Assembly: GCF_003752135.1 (NCBI RefSeq)
Contig: NZ_RJVK01000001.1
Location: 62,001 to 126,000 of the forward strand
Origin: Caminibacter pacificus
Lineage (GTDB): Bacteria; Campylobacterota; Campylobacteria; Campylobacterales; Nautiliaceae
Direction of reading: 5' to 3'
Length of the DNA: 64,000 nt
Within the stretch, counting starts at the first letter, position 1. Each line of letters starts with the position of its first letter. The translations under genes and the position numbers were made by a program. The notes beneath the pieces are model-generated. The model was not told where the DNA came from and searched no databases. It worked only from the letters and a program-made list of their open reading frames with translations. Shown one piece after another: positions 16,874 through 26,094 of the stretch.

Positions 16874-18133
16874 ATGTATTTTGTAATAAGTTTTAATTAT
16901 CGCAACTCCGATGTGGTTTTAAGAAGTAAATTAAGTGAGCTGACTTTAGAAGATTTTGCAGATTTTAAGGAAGTGATGTTCTTAAAAACGTGTAATAGAG
17001 TTGAGGTGATTTTCGATAAAAAAAGAGATATAAACGAACTCTATGATAAAGTTTTTCATAAGGTAATAACGCCAGAAGAGATGTTAAAAGCCGAAATTTA
17101 TCAAGATAATGAAGCAATCGAGCACGTTTTTAAGGTTGCGGCTTCTCTTGATTCTATGGTTGTTGGTGAGACTCAAATTACGGGGCAATTAAAAGAAGCT
17201 TTTTATGAAGCGTATGAGAAAAATTATATTGCTCAAGATTTGACGAGATTAATTCATTTTTCTTTTAAATGTGCGAAAAAAATAAGAAATCAAACAAGTG
17301 TTTCAAGCGAGCCTGTGAGTGTTGCGAGTATTGCGGTTAGAAAAGCAAAAGAGATTTTGAAAGATTTGAGCGGTTATAGTGCCGTTGTAGTAGGGGTCGG
17401 TGATACAGCAAGAATAGTATGTAAAAATTTAATAAAAGAGGGAGTTAATATCGTTTTGGTTAATAGAACGGTTGAAAATGCTTTTGCTTTAAAAGAGGAG
17501 CTTGGTGATGAAGTAAATATCGACGTGCATTCACTTGATAGTTTGCCAAAACTTATCAATAATTATAGACTTTTGTTTAGTGCTACGGCTTCAAACTATC
17601 CCGTCATAAGAAACGAACACGTAAAAGAGACGAAATTCAAAAGACTTTGGTTTGATTTGGCTATCCCGAACGATATCGAAAAAATGACATGCTCGAATAT
17701 CGATGTAATTACGGTCGATGACTTAAAAGAGATTAGTAAAAGAAATATGAAAAAAAGAGAAAAAGAAGTTCAAAAAGCGAATGCTTTAATTGAAAAATGC
17801 GTTGAAGAATTTGAAAAGTATCTTCAATCTGTATCGATTGAGCCGGTAATTAAATTTTTACAAGACAAAGCGCACGAGTGTTCTAAAGCTGCACTTAAAA
17901 ACGCGGTAAAAAAACACTATATTCCAAAAGAACTTGAAGAAGAAGTCGAAAAAGTTTTACATAACGCTTTTAAAAGATTTTTACATCATCCGAATCTTAC
18001 TCTTAGAAAAATGGCGGATAGCGCGGAAGTAGATATTTTCGTATCTGTAATTAAAAGGCTTTTTGGGGAAAATGATTTGAAAATGGATATGAATAAATGC
18101 GAATATCATATGGAAAAAGGGATTTTTAAGTAG
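16874..18133 (+). CDS. hemA: Glutamyl-tRNA reductase
   Basis: A 419-aa enzyme that reduces Glu-tRNA to glutamate-1-semialdehyde, the first committed step of C5-route tetrapyrrole synthesis. The catalytic cysteine is Cys40 (FLKTCNRVEV). The family motif DSMVVGETQITGQLK and the NADPH-binding region (VVVGVGDTARIVCKNL) are clear. It opens a haem cluster hemA-hemE-hemB-hemC-hemN, although the 86-nt gap before hemE holds a repetitive sequence and may carry a separate signal. Confidence 0.96.
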   Translation: MYFVISFNYRNSDVVLRSKLSELTLEDFADFKEVMFLKTCNRVEVIFDKKRDINELYDKVFHKVITPEEMLKAEIYQDNEAIEHVFKVAASLDSMVVGETQITGQLKEAFYEAYEKNYIAQDLTRLIHFSFKCAKKIRNQTSVSSEPVSVASIAVRKAKEILKDLSGYSAVVVGVGDTARIVCKNLIKEGVNIVLVNRTVENAFALKEELGDEVNIDVHSLDSLPKLINNYRLLFSATASNYPVIRNEHVKETKFKRLWFDLAIPNDIEKMTCSNIDVITVDDLKEISKRNMKKREKEVQKANALIEKCVEEFEKYLQSVSIEPVIKFLQDKAHECSKAALKNAVKKHYIPKELEEEVEKVLHNAFKRFLHHPNLTLRKMADSAEVDIFVSVIKRLFGENDLKMDMNKCEYHMEKGIFK

Positions 18134-18187
18134 GTAAAGTAGTGAAATTGTGAAATAGTGAATTGGTGAAATTGTGAGTTTGTGAGT
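18134..18187. repeat. GTGAAATT-type short tandem repeat between hemA and hemE
   Basis: The hemA-hemE gap contains irregular iterations of GTGAAAT(T/A)GTG (for example GTGAAATTGTGAAATAGTG). Related stretches occur at 23878-23912, 24094-24132 and, in hairpin form, at 31787-31836. The unit is too imperfect for a simple microsatellite, and no coding or known regulatory role is evident. Confidence 0.6.
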
Positions 18188-18219
18188 GGAAAAAAAGGAA
18201 AAATAGAAAAGGAGAATGA

Positions 18220-19254
18220 ATGATTTTTGTTGATGCTTGTTTTGGAAAAGAGACACCTTATACACCTGTTTGGATGATGAGACAAGCGGGTAGGTATCTT
18301 CCTGAATATATGGAAGTTAGACGCAAAGTCGGAAATTTTCTTGATATGACGAGAAATCCGGAAGTTGCCGCTGAAGTTACTCTTCAGCCAATAGATATTC
18401 TCGATGTAGATGCGGCTATACTTTTTAGCGATATTTTGAATTTACCTATGGAAATGGGCTTGCCGCTTAGATTTGAAAAGGGAGTAGGTCCGATTTTTGA
18501 TAAAACTATTAGCACGGAAGAAGATATCGACGCTCTTGATGCGAGTGCCGATGAAAAAATCTCTTATGTATATGAAGCGGTAAAACTTATTAGAGAGCGC
18601 CTAAATCCTGAAAAAGCTCTTATCGGATTTGCAGGGAGTCCTTGGACTATCGCTACTTATATGGTTGAAGGAAGAGGCTCTAAACAATACGCAAAAATTA
18701 AAAAAATGGTATACGCAAACCCTATGCTTCTTCATAGACTTCTTGCGTTTAATACAAAAGAAACTATTGAATATCTAAGTAAACAAATTGAAGCCGGAGC
18801 AAATGCGGTAATGATTTTCGATAGTTGGGGCGGAGCGCTTGAGAGAGAGAAATTTTTTGAATTTTCTTGGAATTATATGAAAGAGATAGCAAGAACCCTA
18901 AAACAAAAATATCCTCATATTCCGGTTATAGGATTTTCTAAGGGTGTAGGGCTTTATATGGGAGATATGGACGGAGATTTTGATGTAATAGGTGTTGATT
19001 GGAACACTCCTATTGATTACGCTCTTGGTATTTTCAAAGACAATTATACTCTCCAGGGAAATATGGATCCTACAAGACTTTATAGTAAAAGCGCGACAAA
19101 AGACGCTGTTGAGAAGATTGCAAGAATTATGAAAGGTCATAGACATATATTCAATTTAGGACACGGAATTTTACCTGACGTACCTGTAGAAAACGCTAAA
19201 TATTTCGTTGATTTGTGTAAGGAAGTGAGTAGAAAATTAAGGGAGGAGTCATGA
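18220..19254 (+). CDS. hemE: Uroporphyrinogen decarboxylase
   Basis: A 344-aa cytoplasmic enzyme that removes the four acetate carboxyls of uroporphyrinogen III to give coproporphyrinogen III. The signature [15 protein letters not shown] is near the N-terminus, [16 protein letters not shown] follows in the middle and [14 protein letters not shown] at the C-terminus. AAGGAG precedes the ATG at 18220; an out-of-frame ATG lies 4 nt earlier. The stop overlaps the hemB start (ATGA). Confidence 0.96.
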   Translation: MIFVDACFGKETPYTPVWMMRQAGRYLPEYMEVRRKVGNFLDMTRNPEVAAEVTLQPIDILDVDAAILFSDILNLPMEMGLPLRFEKGVGPIFDKTISTEEDIDALDASADEKISYVYEAVKLIRERLNPEKALIGFAGSPWTIATYMVEGRGSKQYAKIKKMVYANPMLLHRLLAFNTKETIEYLSKQIEAGANAVMIFDSWGGALEREKFFEFSWNYMKEIARTLKQKYPHIPVIGFSKGVGLYMGDMDGDFDVIGVDWNTPIDYALGIFKDNYTLQGNMDPTRLYSKSATKDAVEKIARIMKGHRHIFNLGHGILPDVPVENAKYFVDLCKEVSRKLREES

Positions 19255-20234
19255 ACTTAAGACGCCTAAGACTAAACAGCAATATAAGAGATTTGGTAAG
19301 GGAGCATTACGTAACAAAAAACGACCTTATTATGCCTGTTTTTATAAAAGAGGGGCTTGATGGCAAAAACGAAATCCCTTCAATGCCGGGAATTTATCAA
19401 TTCGGTGAAAACTCTTTTTTGGATGAAGTAGCCGAGTGTATAGACCTTGGAATCAAAGCCGTTATACTTTTTGGTATCCCGAAACTAAAAGATTCTTGCG
19501 GTAGCGATGCACTTGATGAAGAGGGGCTTATTGCAAGAAGCGTTAGAAAAATAAAAGAGACGTTCGGAGACAAAATCGCGGTTATTACGGACCTTTGTTT
19601 TTGTGAATTCACAGACCACGGACACTGCGGGATTATAAATCCGCACTTAAAAACGGTTGATAACGACGCAACGCTTGAAATTTCAAAAAAACAAGCGGTA
19701 ATTCATGCAAAAGCGGGTGCGGATATGATAGCACCAAGCGGAATGATGGACGGAATTGTCGAGGCTTTAAGAGAAGGACTTGATAGTGAAGGATTTAAGC
19801 ATATTCCTATTATGAGTTATTCGACAAAATTCGCAAGCGCTTTTTACGGACCTTTTAGAGATGCTGCGGAGAGTGCGCCTGTGGAGAGTGATTATTTGCC
19901 AAAAGATAGAAAAACATACCAAATGGACGTTGCAAACGCAAGAGAAGCTCTTTTGGAGAGCCTTATCGATCAAGAAGAGGGGGCTGATATTTTAATGGTA
20001 AAACCTGCCCTTGCGTTTATGGATGTTATCAAAACTATTAAAGAAAACACCTTAAAACCTCTTTGCGTTTATAACGTTAGCGGTGAATATTCTATGGTAA
20101 AAGCGGCGGCAATGAACGGCTGGATGAATTATGAAGCTTTAATGATGGAAATACTTACAAGTTTTAAAAGAGCTGGAGCGGATATGATTATAAGCTATCA
20201 CAGCAAAGACGCTGCAAAATTAATTCAAAATTAA
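19251..20234 (+). CDS. hemB: Delta-aminolevulinic acid dehydratase (porphobilinogen synthase)
   Basis: A 327-aa enzyme that condenses two 5-aminolevulinate molecules into porphobilinogen. The Schiff-base lysine motif [10 protein letters not shown] and the second lysine region [19 protein letters not shown] are present. The metal-binding stretch [15 protein letters not shown] has the cysteines of the zinc-type enzyme. It overlaps hemE by 4 nt. Confidence 0.96.
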   Translation: MNLRRLRLNSNIRDLVREHYVTKNDLIMPVFIKEGLDGKNEIPSMPGIYQFGENSFLDEVAECIDLGIKAVILFGIPKLKDSCGSDALDEEGLIARSVRKIKETFGDKIAVITDLCFCEFTDHGHCGIINPHLKTVDNDATLEISKKQAVIHAKAGADMIAPSGMMDGIVEALREGLDSEGFKHIPIMSYSTKFASAFYGPFRDAAESAPVESDYLPKDRKTYQMDVANAREALLESLIDQEEGADILMVKPALAFMDVIKTIKENTLKPLCVYNVSGEYSMVKAAAMNGWMNYEALMMEILTSFKRAGADMIISYHSKDAAKLIQN

Positions 20235-20266
20235 GTAAAATAATAAAAATTTTATAAAGGATGTGA

Positions 20267-21151
20267 ATGAAACTGACAATTGCGACTCGCGGTAGTAAGC
20301 TTGCTTTGTGGCAGAGCGAATGGGTAAAAAAAAGACTTGAAAATTTAGGACATGAAGTGGATTTGAAAATCGTAGTAACTACGGGAGATAAAATAATAGA
20401 TAAACCTCTTGCAAGTATCGGAGGAAAAGGACTTTTTATTAAAGAAGTGGAAGAAGCAATGCTAAACGGCGAAGCTCAAATCGCCGTACATTCTTTGAAA
20501 GATTTTCCTACGGAATACGATACAGAACATTTTACTCTTGCGGCTATTCCTAAAAGAGAAGCGGTTGAGGATGTATTTTTGAGTGAAAATTTCGAAACGT
20601 TAGCGGAACTTCCTCACGAAGCGGTTGTAGGAACAAGCTCAATCAGACGTGCTATGCAGCTTAAAAAATTCAGACCCGATTTGGTGATTACTGATTTAAG
20701 AGGAAATGTCGATACGAGAATTAATAAACTAAAAAGAGGCGAATACGATGCGATTATTTTGGCGTATGCAGGAGTTAAGAGACTCGGAATTATCAAAGAA
20801 GTGAAATATTTTGAAATTTTAGATACCGATATTATGGTACCTGCTATGGGACAAGGGGCTCTTGGAATTGAGACGATTAATGACCCGGCTGTTATCGAGG
20901 CGGTAAAACCTCTTAACGATTTAAGAACTCAAATAGAAACGACAATCGAAAGAGATTTCGTAGATGAACTTAAACTCGGATGTCACGCTCCTGTCGGTGT
21001 AAATGCCAAAATGATGATAGACGATTCTATAAAAATAAAAGCTGCACTTGAAATTAAAGGAGAAGTGGTAAAAAGAGATTTGGTCGTAGCGTTTGACGAA
21101 TGGCAAAATGCGGGTAGAGATTTTGCAAGAGAGTTTAAAAAATTAATGTAA
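20267..21151 (+). CDS. hemC: Hydroxymethylbilane synthase (porphobilinogen deaminase)
   Basis: A 294-aa enzyme that polymerises four porphobilinogens into hydroxymethylbilane. The N-terminus ATRGSKLALWQSEWV, the DFPTE loop (HSLKDFPTE), GTSSIRRAMQL and DLRGNVDTRINKL are characteristic. The dipyrromethane-bearing cysteine is in KLGCHAPVG near residue 238. It lies 32 nt after hemB and 10 nt before hemN, in the same operon. Confidence 0.96.
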   Translation: MKLTIATRGSKLALWQSEWVKKRLENLGHEVDLKIVVTTGDKIIDKPLASIGGKGLFIKEVEEAMLNGEAQIAVHSLKDFPTEYDTEHFTLAAIPKREAVEDVFLSENFETLAELPHEAVVGTSSIRRAMQLKKFRPDLVITDLRGNVDTRINKLKRGEYDAIILAYAGVKRLGIIKEVKYFEILDTDIMVPAMGQGALGIETINDPAVIEAVKPLNDLRTQIETTIERDFVDELKLGCHAPVGVNAKMMIDDSIKIKAALEIKGEVVKRDLVVAFDEWQNAGRDFAREFKKLM

Positions 21152-21161
21152 TGGAGTTATT

Positions 21162-22520
21162 ATGAGCGGAATCGATTTTAAAAAATTAAGCAAATTTTCA
21201 AGACACGCACCAAGATACACCTCTTATCCGACGGCTGTTGAGTTTAGAGACTTAACTCCCGAGGATATTATAGATGAGCTAAAATCAGATAAGCCTCTAA
21301 GTCTTTATTTTCATCTTCCTTTTTGTAGAAGTGCTTGTTATTTTTGCGGATGTAACGTAGTATATACAAGTAAAGCCGATAAAAGAAGAAGATATATCGA
21401 TTATCTAAAAAGAGAGCTTGATATCTGGGCTAAATATTTAGATACCAGCAGAATGGTAAGACAGCTTCATTTCGGAGGCGGGACACCTACGTTTTTTACT
21501 CCAGAAGAACTTGAAGAAATTTATGAAATAATCTATTCTCATTTCAAAAATTTCGAAGACGATGCCGAAATCAGTGTGGAAATAGACCCGAGATTTTTCT
21601 CTCAGAAACATATGGATGTAATGAGAAAATACGGAGTTAACAGAATAAGTTTCGGGGTTCAGGATTTTAACGAAGAGACTCAAAAAGCGGTAAATAGAAT
21701 CCAGCCTTTCGATTTGACAAAAGAAGCGGTGGATATCGCAAGAGCTGCCGGAATAGACTCTATAAACGTAGACCTTATTTACGGACTTCCTTTTCAAACG
21801 CTCGAAACTTTCAAAAAGACTCTTGAACTTGTAAAAGAACTCGACCCGGATAGACTTGCGGTGTTTAATTACGCGCACGTTCCGTGGCTGAAAAAAGGTA
21901 TGAGAAAAATTGACGAAACTACTCTTCCAAGTCCTGAAGAAAAACTTAAAATTTTCAAATACGTAATCGACTTTTTTGAAAACAACGGCTATAAAATGGT
22001 CGGAATGGACCATTTCGCAAAGCCTGATGACGAGCTTTTTAAAGCTATCGAAAAAGGTGAACTTCACAGAAACTTCCAAGGTTATACCACTAAAGGCGGT
22101 GCGGATTTAATCGGATTCGGTTTAACATCCATCAGTGAAACTGAAAACGCTTATTTTCAAAATTACAAAGATTTAAAAAACTACGAAAAAGCTATCGATG
22201 AAGGAAAACTTCCGACTTTTAGGGGAGTTATCTTAAACGAAGAAGACAAAATCAGAAAATATGTCATTATGGAGATGATGGCGAATTTCTCATTTGACAT
22301 TAAAAGATTCGAAGAGAAATTCGGAATCGATTTCTTTAAAAAATTCGAAAATGAAATAAAAGAACTTCAAGAATTCGTTGATGAGGGGCTTGTTGAGATT
22401 ACGCCTGAGAAAATATCGGTAAATAAAACAGGAACACTTTTAATCAGAAATATCGTACTTCCGTTTGATGAGTATTTCAAAAAAATGAAAAATCAAAAAG
22501 TGTTTTCAAAGAGTATTTAG
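21162..22520 (+). CDS. hemN: Oxygen-independent coproporphyrinogen III oxidase
   Basis: A 452-aa radical-SAM enzyme that decarboxylates coproporphyrinogen III to protoporphyrinogen IX without oxygen, as an anaerobe needs. The [4Fe-4S] motif is Cys55-x3-Cys59-x2-Cys62 (CRSACYFCGC), with the SAM-binding GGGTPTF, the HemN region INVDLIYGLPFQT and the C-terminal HemN domain. Length and N-terminal extension (YTSYPTAVEF) fit true HemN rather than HemW. Its stop lies 3 nt from the convergent LPP20-type gene. Confidence 0.95.
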   Translation: MSGIDFKKLSKFSRHAPRYTSYPTAVEFRDLTPEDIIDELKSDKPLSLYFHLPFCRSACYFCGCNVVYTSKADKRRRYIDYLKRELDIWAKYLDTSRMVRQLHFGGGTPTFFTPEELEEIYEIIYSHFKNFEDDAEISVEIDPRFFSQKHMDVMRKYGVNRISFGVQDFNEETQKAVNRIQPFDLTKEAVDIARAAGIDSINVDLIYGLPFQTLETFKKTLELVKELDPDRLAVFNYAHVPWLKKGMRKIDETTLPSPEEKLKIFKYVIDFFENNGYKMVGMDHFAKPDDELFKAIEKGELHRNFQGYTTKGGADLIGFGLTSISETENAYFQNYKDLKNYEKAIDEGKLPTFRGVILNEEDKIRKYVIMEMMANFSFDIKRFEEKFGIDFFKKFENEIKELQEFVDEGLVEITPEKISVNKTGTLLIRNIVLPFDEYFKKMKNQKVFSKSI

Positions 22521-22523
22521 GGA

Positions 22524-23102
22524 TTACTCCCCGAACTCTTTGTCGATTTGATACTCAAGCTCTTCTTGAGCTTTTTTCGCTTTAAATTCCTGCCATAAAG
22601 CTTCGTCGTTTTTATAAGTCGTTTTTACTGCGTTTTTTAGTGAGTTTTTAATGTCTTCGTTTGTCATACCTACAAGTACGAACATCGTACCCTTAGGAGA
22701 TACCCATGTGTTTATCAAATGAGAACCTCTAAGTGTTTGTTTTGTTAGCTGTTTAGATACGCTGGTAACGACTCTTTCTGCCGTTTGATTGTTTACGGTA
22801 CCCGTGCTTGAATAGTATCTTTTTAGTAGGTTTTTAACTTTTAAATCGAGTCTTCTTGCTATTTCGTCTCTTGCAATTGCCATTGCTTCTTCTCTTTGGA
22901 AACTATACCCGAGGGGAGATTTCGGAGCGCTTCCTACGGCATAAATTCCGTCTTTCATATTCGCAGCTCCGTTACATACCCATGCCGGAGCTTTCGCACC
23001 GTCGATTGAGCATTGGATTTGATTAGGATTTGGTTTTTTCGAGCTACATCCCGTTATCAAAAGCAGTGCCCCAAGCGACATTAACGCAATTTTTAATTTC
23101 AT
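22524..23102 (-). CDS. LPP20-family lipoprotein
   Basis: A 192-aa predicted outer-membrane or periplasmic lipoprotein with the lipobox LLITGCSS (Cys19). The conserved APAWVC motif is followed by a region like the Helicobacter LPP20 family (IYAVGSAPKS ... REEAMAIARDEIARRL ... VLVGM). The C-terminus is charged and probably helical. The family's function is not well defined. It is transcribed alone, convergent with hemN. Confidence 0.75.
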   Translation of the reverse strand: MKLKIALMSLGALLLITGCSSKKPNPNQIQCSIDGAKAPAWVCNGAANMKDGIYAVGSAPKSPLGYSFQREEAMAIARDEIARRLDLKVKNLLKRYYSSTGTVNNQTAERVVTSVSKQLTKQTLRGSHLINTWVSPKGTMFVLVGMTNEDIKNSLKNAVKTTYKNDEALWQEFKAKKAQEELEYQIDKEFGE

Positions 23103-23171
23103 ATTATCTCCTTAGTCATTTTATGATATTATATACAAAAATTTTAATATAATTGTGAAAAAAGGTAAACC

Positions 23172-23867
23172 ATGAGAATTTCAATCGGAAATCTTCCTTT
23201 AAAAAATATTGATGCCGATATTTTTCTACATCCCGTAAAATATAAAGATTCTATCGCTTATGAACCTATGGCCGAAGAAGCTGTAATCGCTTTGATAGCT
23301 AAACATTTTACTTATGATAACGTTCCTGAGCATATTAGGGATTATTTTGACGAAATGGATGACGGATATCTTTTTAGTGAGAGTAACTTTGACGAATTCG
23401 ACCTTGAAAAACTTCAACAAGGTACTTTAATAATAGGCAAAGATATTCATTTACATCCGAAAGTTGAAAATATAAAAAAATTTTTGTGTATTTTAAGAGA
23501 TTTCGGAGGTTTTAAAATAGAAGGAATCAAACTCCCGGAATTTTTAAAACCGAGCGATCCTATTTTAGAAGAGATAATGGAAACTGAAAAAACTTACGAA
23601 ATGGCACTTGAAGAGATTGACGAACTTCCGAGTTTTGACGGAAGCGTAGTTTATGCGTGTGACGATCCGAATGTCGTAAAAGATGATGAACTATTATGTT
23701 CTCATCAGTTTGTAATCGCAAATAAAATCAAAGCTTTAAAAGTAAAAGTGGACGGAGAGATTAAAAATCTAAGAAAAATCCCGGAACTTAAAGGTACTTT
23801 CGGAGTCGTATTGAAAAAAGTGGACGAGTATCCGTTTTTAAGAGTTAAGATTGAGAATGTGGGGTAG
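23172..23867 (+). CDS. Conserved hypothetical acidic protein
   Basis: A 231-aa soluble protein that I do not recognise. It has no signal peptide or membrane segment. It is acidic in the first two thirds (DEMDDGYLFSESNFDEFDLEKL), contains YACDDPNVV and a cysteine-containing LLCSHQFVIANKIKALKV, and ends in a basic beta-rich part (LKGTFGVVLKKVDEYPFLRVKI). AAAAAGG precedes the ATG, with a TATAAT about 25 nt upstream. It is monocistronic: a 357-bp non-coding stretch follows. Confidence 0.7.
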   Translation: MRISIGNLPLKNIDADIFLHPVKYKDSIAYEPMAEEAVIALIAKHFTYDNVPEHIRDYFDEMDDGYLFSESNFDEFDLEKLQQGTLIIGKDIHLHPKVENIKKFLCILRDFGGFKIEGIKLPEFLKPSDPILEEIMETEKTYEMALEEIDELPSFDGSVVYACDDPNVVKDDELLCSHQFVIANKIKALKVKVDGEIKNLRKIPELKGTFGVVLKKVDEYPFLRVKIENVG

Positions 23868-24224
23868 GGAAAAGAGATGGTGATATTGTGAAATTGTGAG
23901 ATAGTGAAATTGAAGAGTTGATATAAATGTAAAATTAAGCAACCTGAAACAATTGCAAATTTTAATGGAAAAAAAGCATTAAAAAAAAGCACACGAGCTC
24001 GAAGAGGTTTGTGCTTTTTAGCTTTTTTGGAATGGTCGAAATTTGCTCTTTTGTTGAAGGTGGTTAATTTTTTATAGTGATATATGGAAAATAAATGGTA
24101 AAGTAGTAAATAAGTGAAATCGTGAAATTGGATGAGGTGGTGTGGAGAAAAGGAATAAAAACATCAAAAGTTAGTTGAGATATGAAAGAAAATTTAGTAT
24201 AATAAACTAAAAAAGGAGGCGAAA
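23868..24224. other. Non-coding stretch with GTGAAATT repeats and a long hairpin
   Basis: No gene is apparent in this 357-bp interval. It holds two GTGAAATT-type repeat tracts (about 23878-23912 and 24094-24132), a strong hairpin (23984-24019) and, at its right end, TATAAT (24198-24203) and AAAAAAGGAGG serving the DJ-1-family gene. The second tract shares GGTAAAGTAGT with the tract between hemA and hemE. Confidence 0.6.
23984..24019 (+). terminator. Hairpin, possible terminator or small structured RNA
   Basis: AAAAAGCACA (23984-23993) and TGTGCTTTTT (24010-24019) form a perfect 10-bp stem with a 16-nt loop containing the palindrome CGAGCTCG. An outer, imperfect A/T-rich extension (about 23972-24028) ends in AGCTTTTTT, so it could terminate transcription in either direction. 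Confidence 0.5.
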
Positions 24225-24779
24225 ATGGCAGTAAATGTATGTGTTCCGCTTGCAAACGGATTTGAAGAAATCGAAGCTATGAGCTTGATTGACGTAATGA
24301 GAAGAGGCGGTCTTAACGTAATAGTAGCTGGAGTCGGCGGCGATGTAATTTACGGAGCTCATAACGTAAGAGTTATTCCTGATACTAAAATCGAGCTTGT
24401 AAATGCTGATGAACTTGATTTGGTGGTATTACCGGGAGGACTGCCTGGAGCGATTAATTTAGCTGAAGATGAGCACGTTCAAAAATTATTAAAAGAGATG
24501 GACGAAAAAGGAAAATACGTAGGTGCGATTTGTGCGGCGCCATATGCTCTTAAAACTGCCGGAGTGTTAAAAGACAAATATACGGCGTACCCGGGATGGG
24601 AAGGTAATATTAGAAAGGAAGGATACGTAAGTGACGCAAAAGTTGTAGAAGATAAAAACGTATTAACTTCAAAAGGACCTGGTACTGCGATTTGTTTCGG
24701 ACTTGAAATAGTTAGAAAATTTGCAGGCGAAGATACTTATAAAGCATTAAAAGAAGGGCTTTTAGCAGACTACTGCTAA
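24225..24779 (+). CDS. DJ-1/PfpI-family protein
   Basis: A 184-aa protein of the DJ-1/ThiJ/PfpI superfamily. The nucleophile-elbow cysteine is Cys103 (VGAICAAPYAL), with a conserved glutamate near the N-terminus (NGFEEIEAMS). Length and motifs match YajL/DJ-1-type members, variously described as protein or nucleotide deglycases, chaperones or redox-protective proteins; the activity is debated. TATAAT (24198-24203) and AAGGAGG precede the ATG. The small gene at 24800 follows after 20 nt. Confidence 0.85.
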   Translation: MAVNVCVPLANGFEEIEAMSLIDVMRRGGLNVIVAGVGGDVIYGAHNVRVIPDTKIELVNADELDLVVLPGGLPGAINLAEDEHVQKLLKEMDEKGKYVGAICAAPYALKTAGVLKDKYTAYPGWEGNIRKEGYVSDAKVVEDKNVLTSKGPGTAICFGLEIVRKFAGEDTYKALKEGLLADYC

Positions 24780-24799
24780 AACCTTAAAGGAGGGGAATC

Positions 24800-25102
24800 A
24801 TGAGAGGACTTGAAGCGCTTGAGTATTTTTTGGAAAATTGGGATTCTAAAATAAGATGTTTTGATGAGGTCCAAGAGTTTGAAGCAATGGTTGAGTATGC
24901 TCTTGGAAACGATGTTAGGGTTGTAAATACGAAAGTTATAATCGATAGATTTTTTGATAGAGTAATAAGATTCGAAAACGAAGAGTTTTTCGACCTTAAG
25001 ACCTCTTTTTTACCGGAAGAGATAGAATATGACCCGTTTAGCGGGAATCTGTATATAAATAGAAATCTTTACAGAATAAAAATCGCTCCTAAAATCTGCT
25101 AA
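24800..25102 (+). CDS. Small conserved hypothetical protein
   Basis: A 100-aa soluble protein with no recognised domain, preceded by AAGGAGGGG and probably cotranscribed with the DJ-1-family gene 20 nt upstream. It is acidic and aromatic-rich (LEYFLENWDSKIRCFDEV, FFDLKTSFLPEEIEYDPFSG). It ends 7 nt before the convergent hypA gene. Coding status is supported by the strong ribosome site and tight spacing. Confidence 0.7.
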   Translation: MRGLEALEYFLENWDSKIRCFDEVQEFEAMVEYALGNDVRVVNTKVIIDRFFDRVIRFENEEFFDLKTSFLPEEIEYDPFSGNLYINRNLYRIKIAPKIC

Positions 25103-25109
25103 AACGGAC

Positions 25110-25460
25110 TTAATCGTCCGTTTCGAGCTCCAAACTCATAAGATACATATCTTCCCCGTCTATAATTTTAATATTACCGCTTTGACATTGGGGACATAAA
25201 TATTCGTCTTTGCTTAATTCGCCTTCGAAGCCGCATTTTTCACACCGCACGACTACCGGTTGTATTTTCATTATGAATTCGGCTTCTTCACACATGGTTC
25301 CTTCTTTAAAAGTATCAAAAGCCGTTTTTAACAAATCAGGTTCCACGCCGCTTAAAACACCTATTTTTATTTCGAGCTTGGTTACTTTTTTTGCGTTGTT
25401 TTTTATAGCGTGTTCTTCTGCAAGTTGAAGTAGTGAATCGACTATTGAATATTCATGCAT
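25110..25460 (-). CDS. hypA: HypA, nickel-delivery protein for [NiFe] hydrogenase maturation
   Basis: A 116-aa metallochaperone. N-terminal MHEYS has the His2 nickel ligand, and the zinc site is CEKCGFEGEL ... CPQC. With HypB it delivers nickel to the hydrogenase large subunit. It is divergent from the tetR-hupUV genes. In Campylobacterota HypA can also serve urease, but no urease genes are seen here. Confidence 0.95.
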   Translation of the reverse strand: MHEYSIVDSLLQLAEEHAIKNNAKKVTKLEIKIGVLSGVEPDLLKTAFDTFKEGTMCEEAEFIMKIQPVVVRCEKCGFEGELSKDEYLCPQCQSGNIKIIDGEDMYLMSLELETDD

Positions 25461-25477
25461 TCATAACCTTTTTTTAA

Positions 25478-25492
25478 AATTATATTATAATT
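25478..25492. promoter_or_regulatory. Palindrome in the hypA/tetR divergent promoter region
   Basis: AATTATATTATAATT is a perfect 15-bp inverted repeat centred in the 52-bp gap between hypA and the TetR gene. It overlaps a TATAAT hexamer. TetR-family repressors often bind such sites at their own promoters, but the sequence is pure A/T in an A/T-rich genome, so chance is possible. Confidence 0.35.
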
Positions 25493-25512
25493 AAGGAAAA
25501 AAAAGGATAAAA

Positions 25513-26094
25513 GTGAGTAAAGAGGCTAAAAAAGAACAAATTATGAAAACAGCTCTTGAACTTTTTGCAAAAAAGGGCTTTTATACTACTACGATAGCGG
25601 ATATAGCACGTGAAATGGGAATGAGTGTCGGGAATATGTATAATTACTTTCCATCAAAAGAGTCTTTGGCAAAAGAGCTTTTAATATACACGTCAAAAAA
25701 ATTCGGTGATGAAATCAGAAAAATTAACGATATGGATATCAGTTCTAAAGAAAAAATAAAAAAAATTGTTGAATTGTACTTCAAAATGGCAAAAACCGAA
25801 CCCGAACTTGTAGATTATTTTATGAGAGTTTATCTATCTAATAAAGAGATTTTTAATAACGGATGCGAAGGAATGCTTTGTGTTTCTGCTTTTGTGACCG
25901 AGATTATGATCTTTTTTGAAGAGGGAGTTAGAAAAAAAGAGCTTAAAAACCAAGATTTTTTTGCTGCGTTCGGACTTTTTATGGGATATATCGGCGGACT
26001 TGCGTTTTTGAATAGAGAGGGTATTTTGGGAAAAGATTTGGATGAATATATCGAACCGGTAAGCGAGAATATCTACAATGCACTCAAAGCCTAA
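25513..26094 (+). CDS. TetR-family regulator linked to a sensor-type hydrogenase
   Basis: A 193-aa transcription factor. The N-terminal TetR helix-turn-helix (about residues 8-55) reads QIMKTALELFAKKGFYTTT ... MSVGNMYNYFPSKESL, followed by an all-helical ligand/dimerisation domain containing NGCEGMLC. It starts with GTG behind AAAAAAGGA. Its 3' end overlaps the HupU-like gene by 17 nt, so the two are translationally coupled. Overlap with a cytoplasmic [NiFe] hydrogenase suggests it relays the hydrogen signal, in place of the HoxJ-type kinase used elsewhere. That coupling is inference. Confidence 0.9.
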   Translation: MSKEAKKEQIMKTALELFAKKGFYTTTIADIAREMGMSVGNMYNYFPSKESLAKELLIYTSKKFGDEIRKINDMDISSKEKIKKIVELYFKMAKTEPELVDYFMRVYLSNKEIFNNGCEGMLCVSAFVTEIMIFFEEGVRKKELKNQDFFAAFGLFMGYIGGLAFLNREGILGKDLDEYIEPVSENIYNALKA

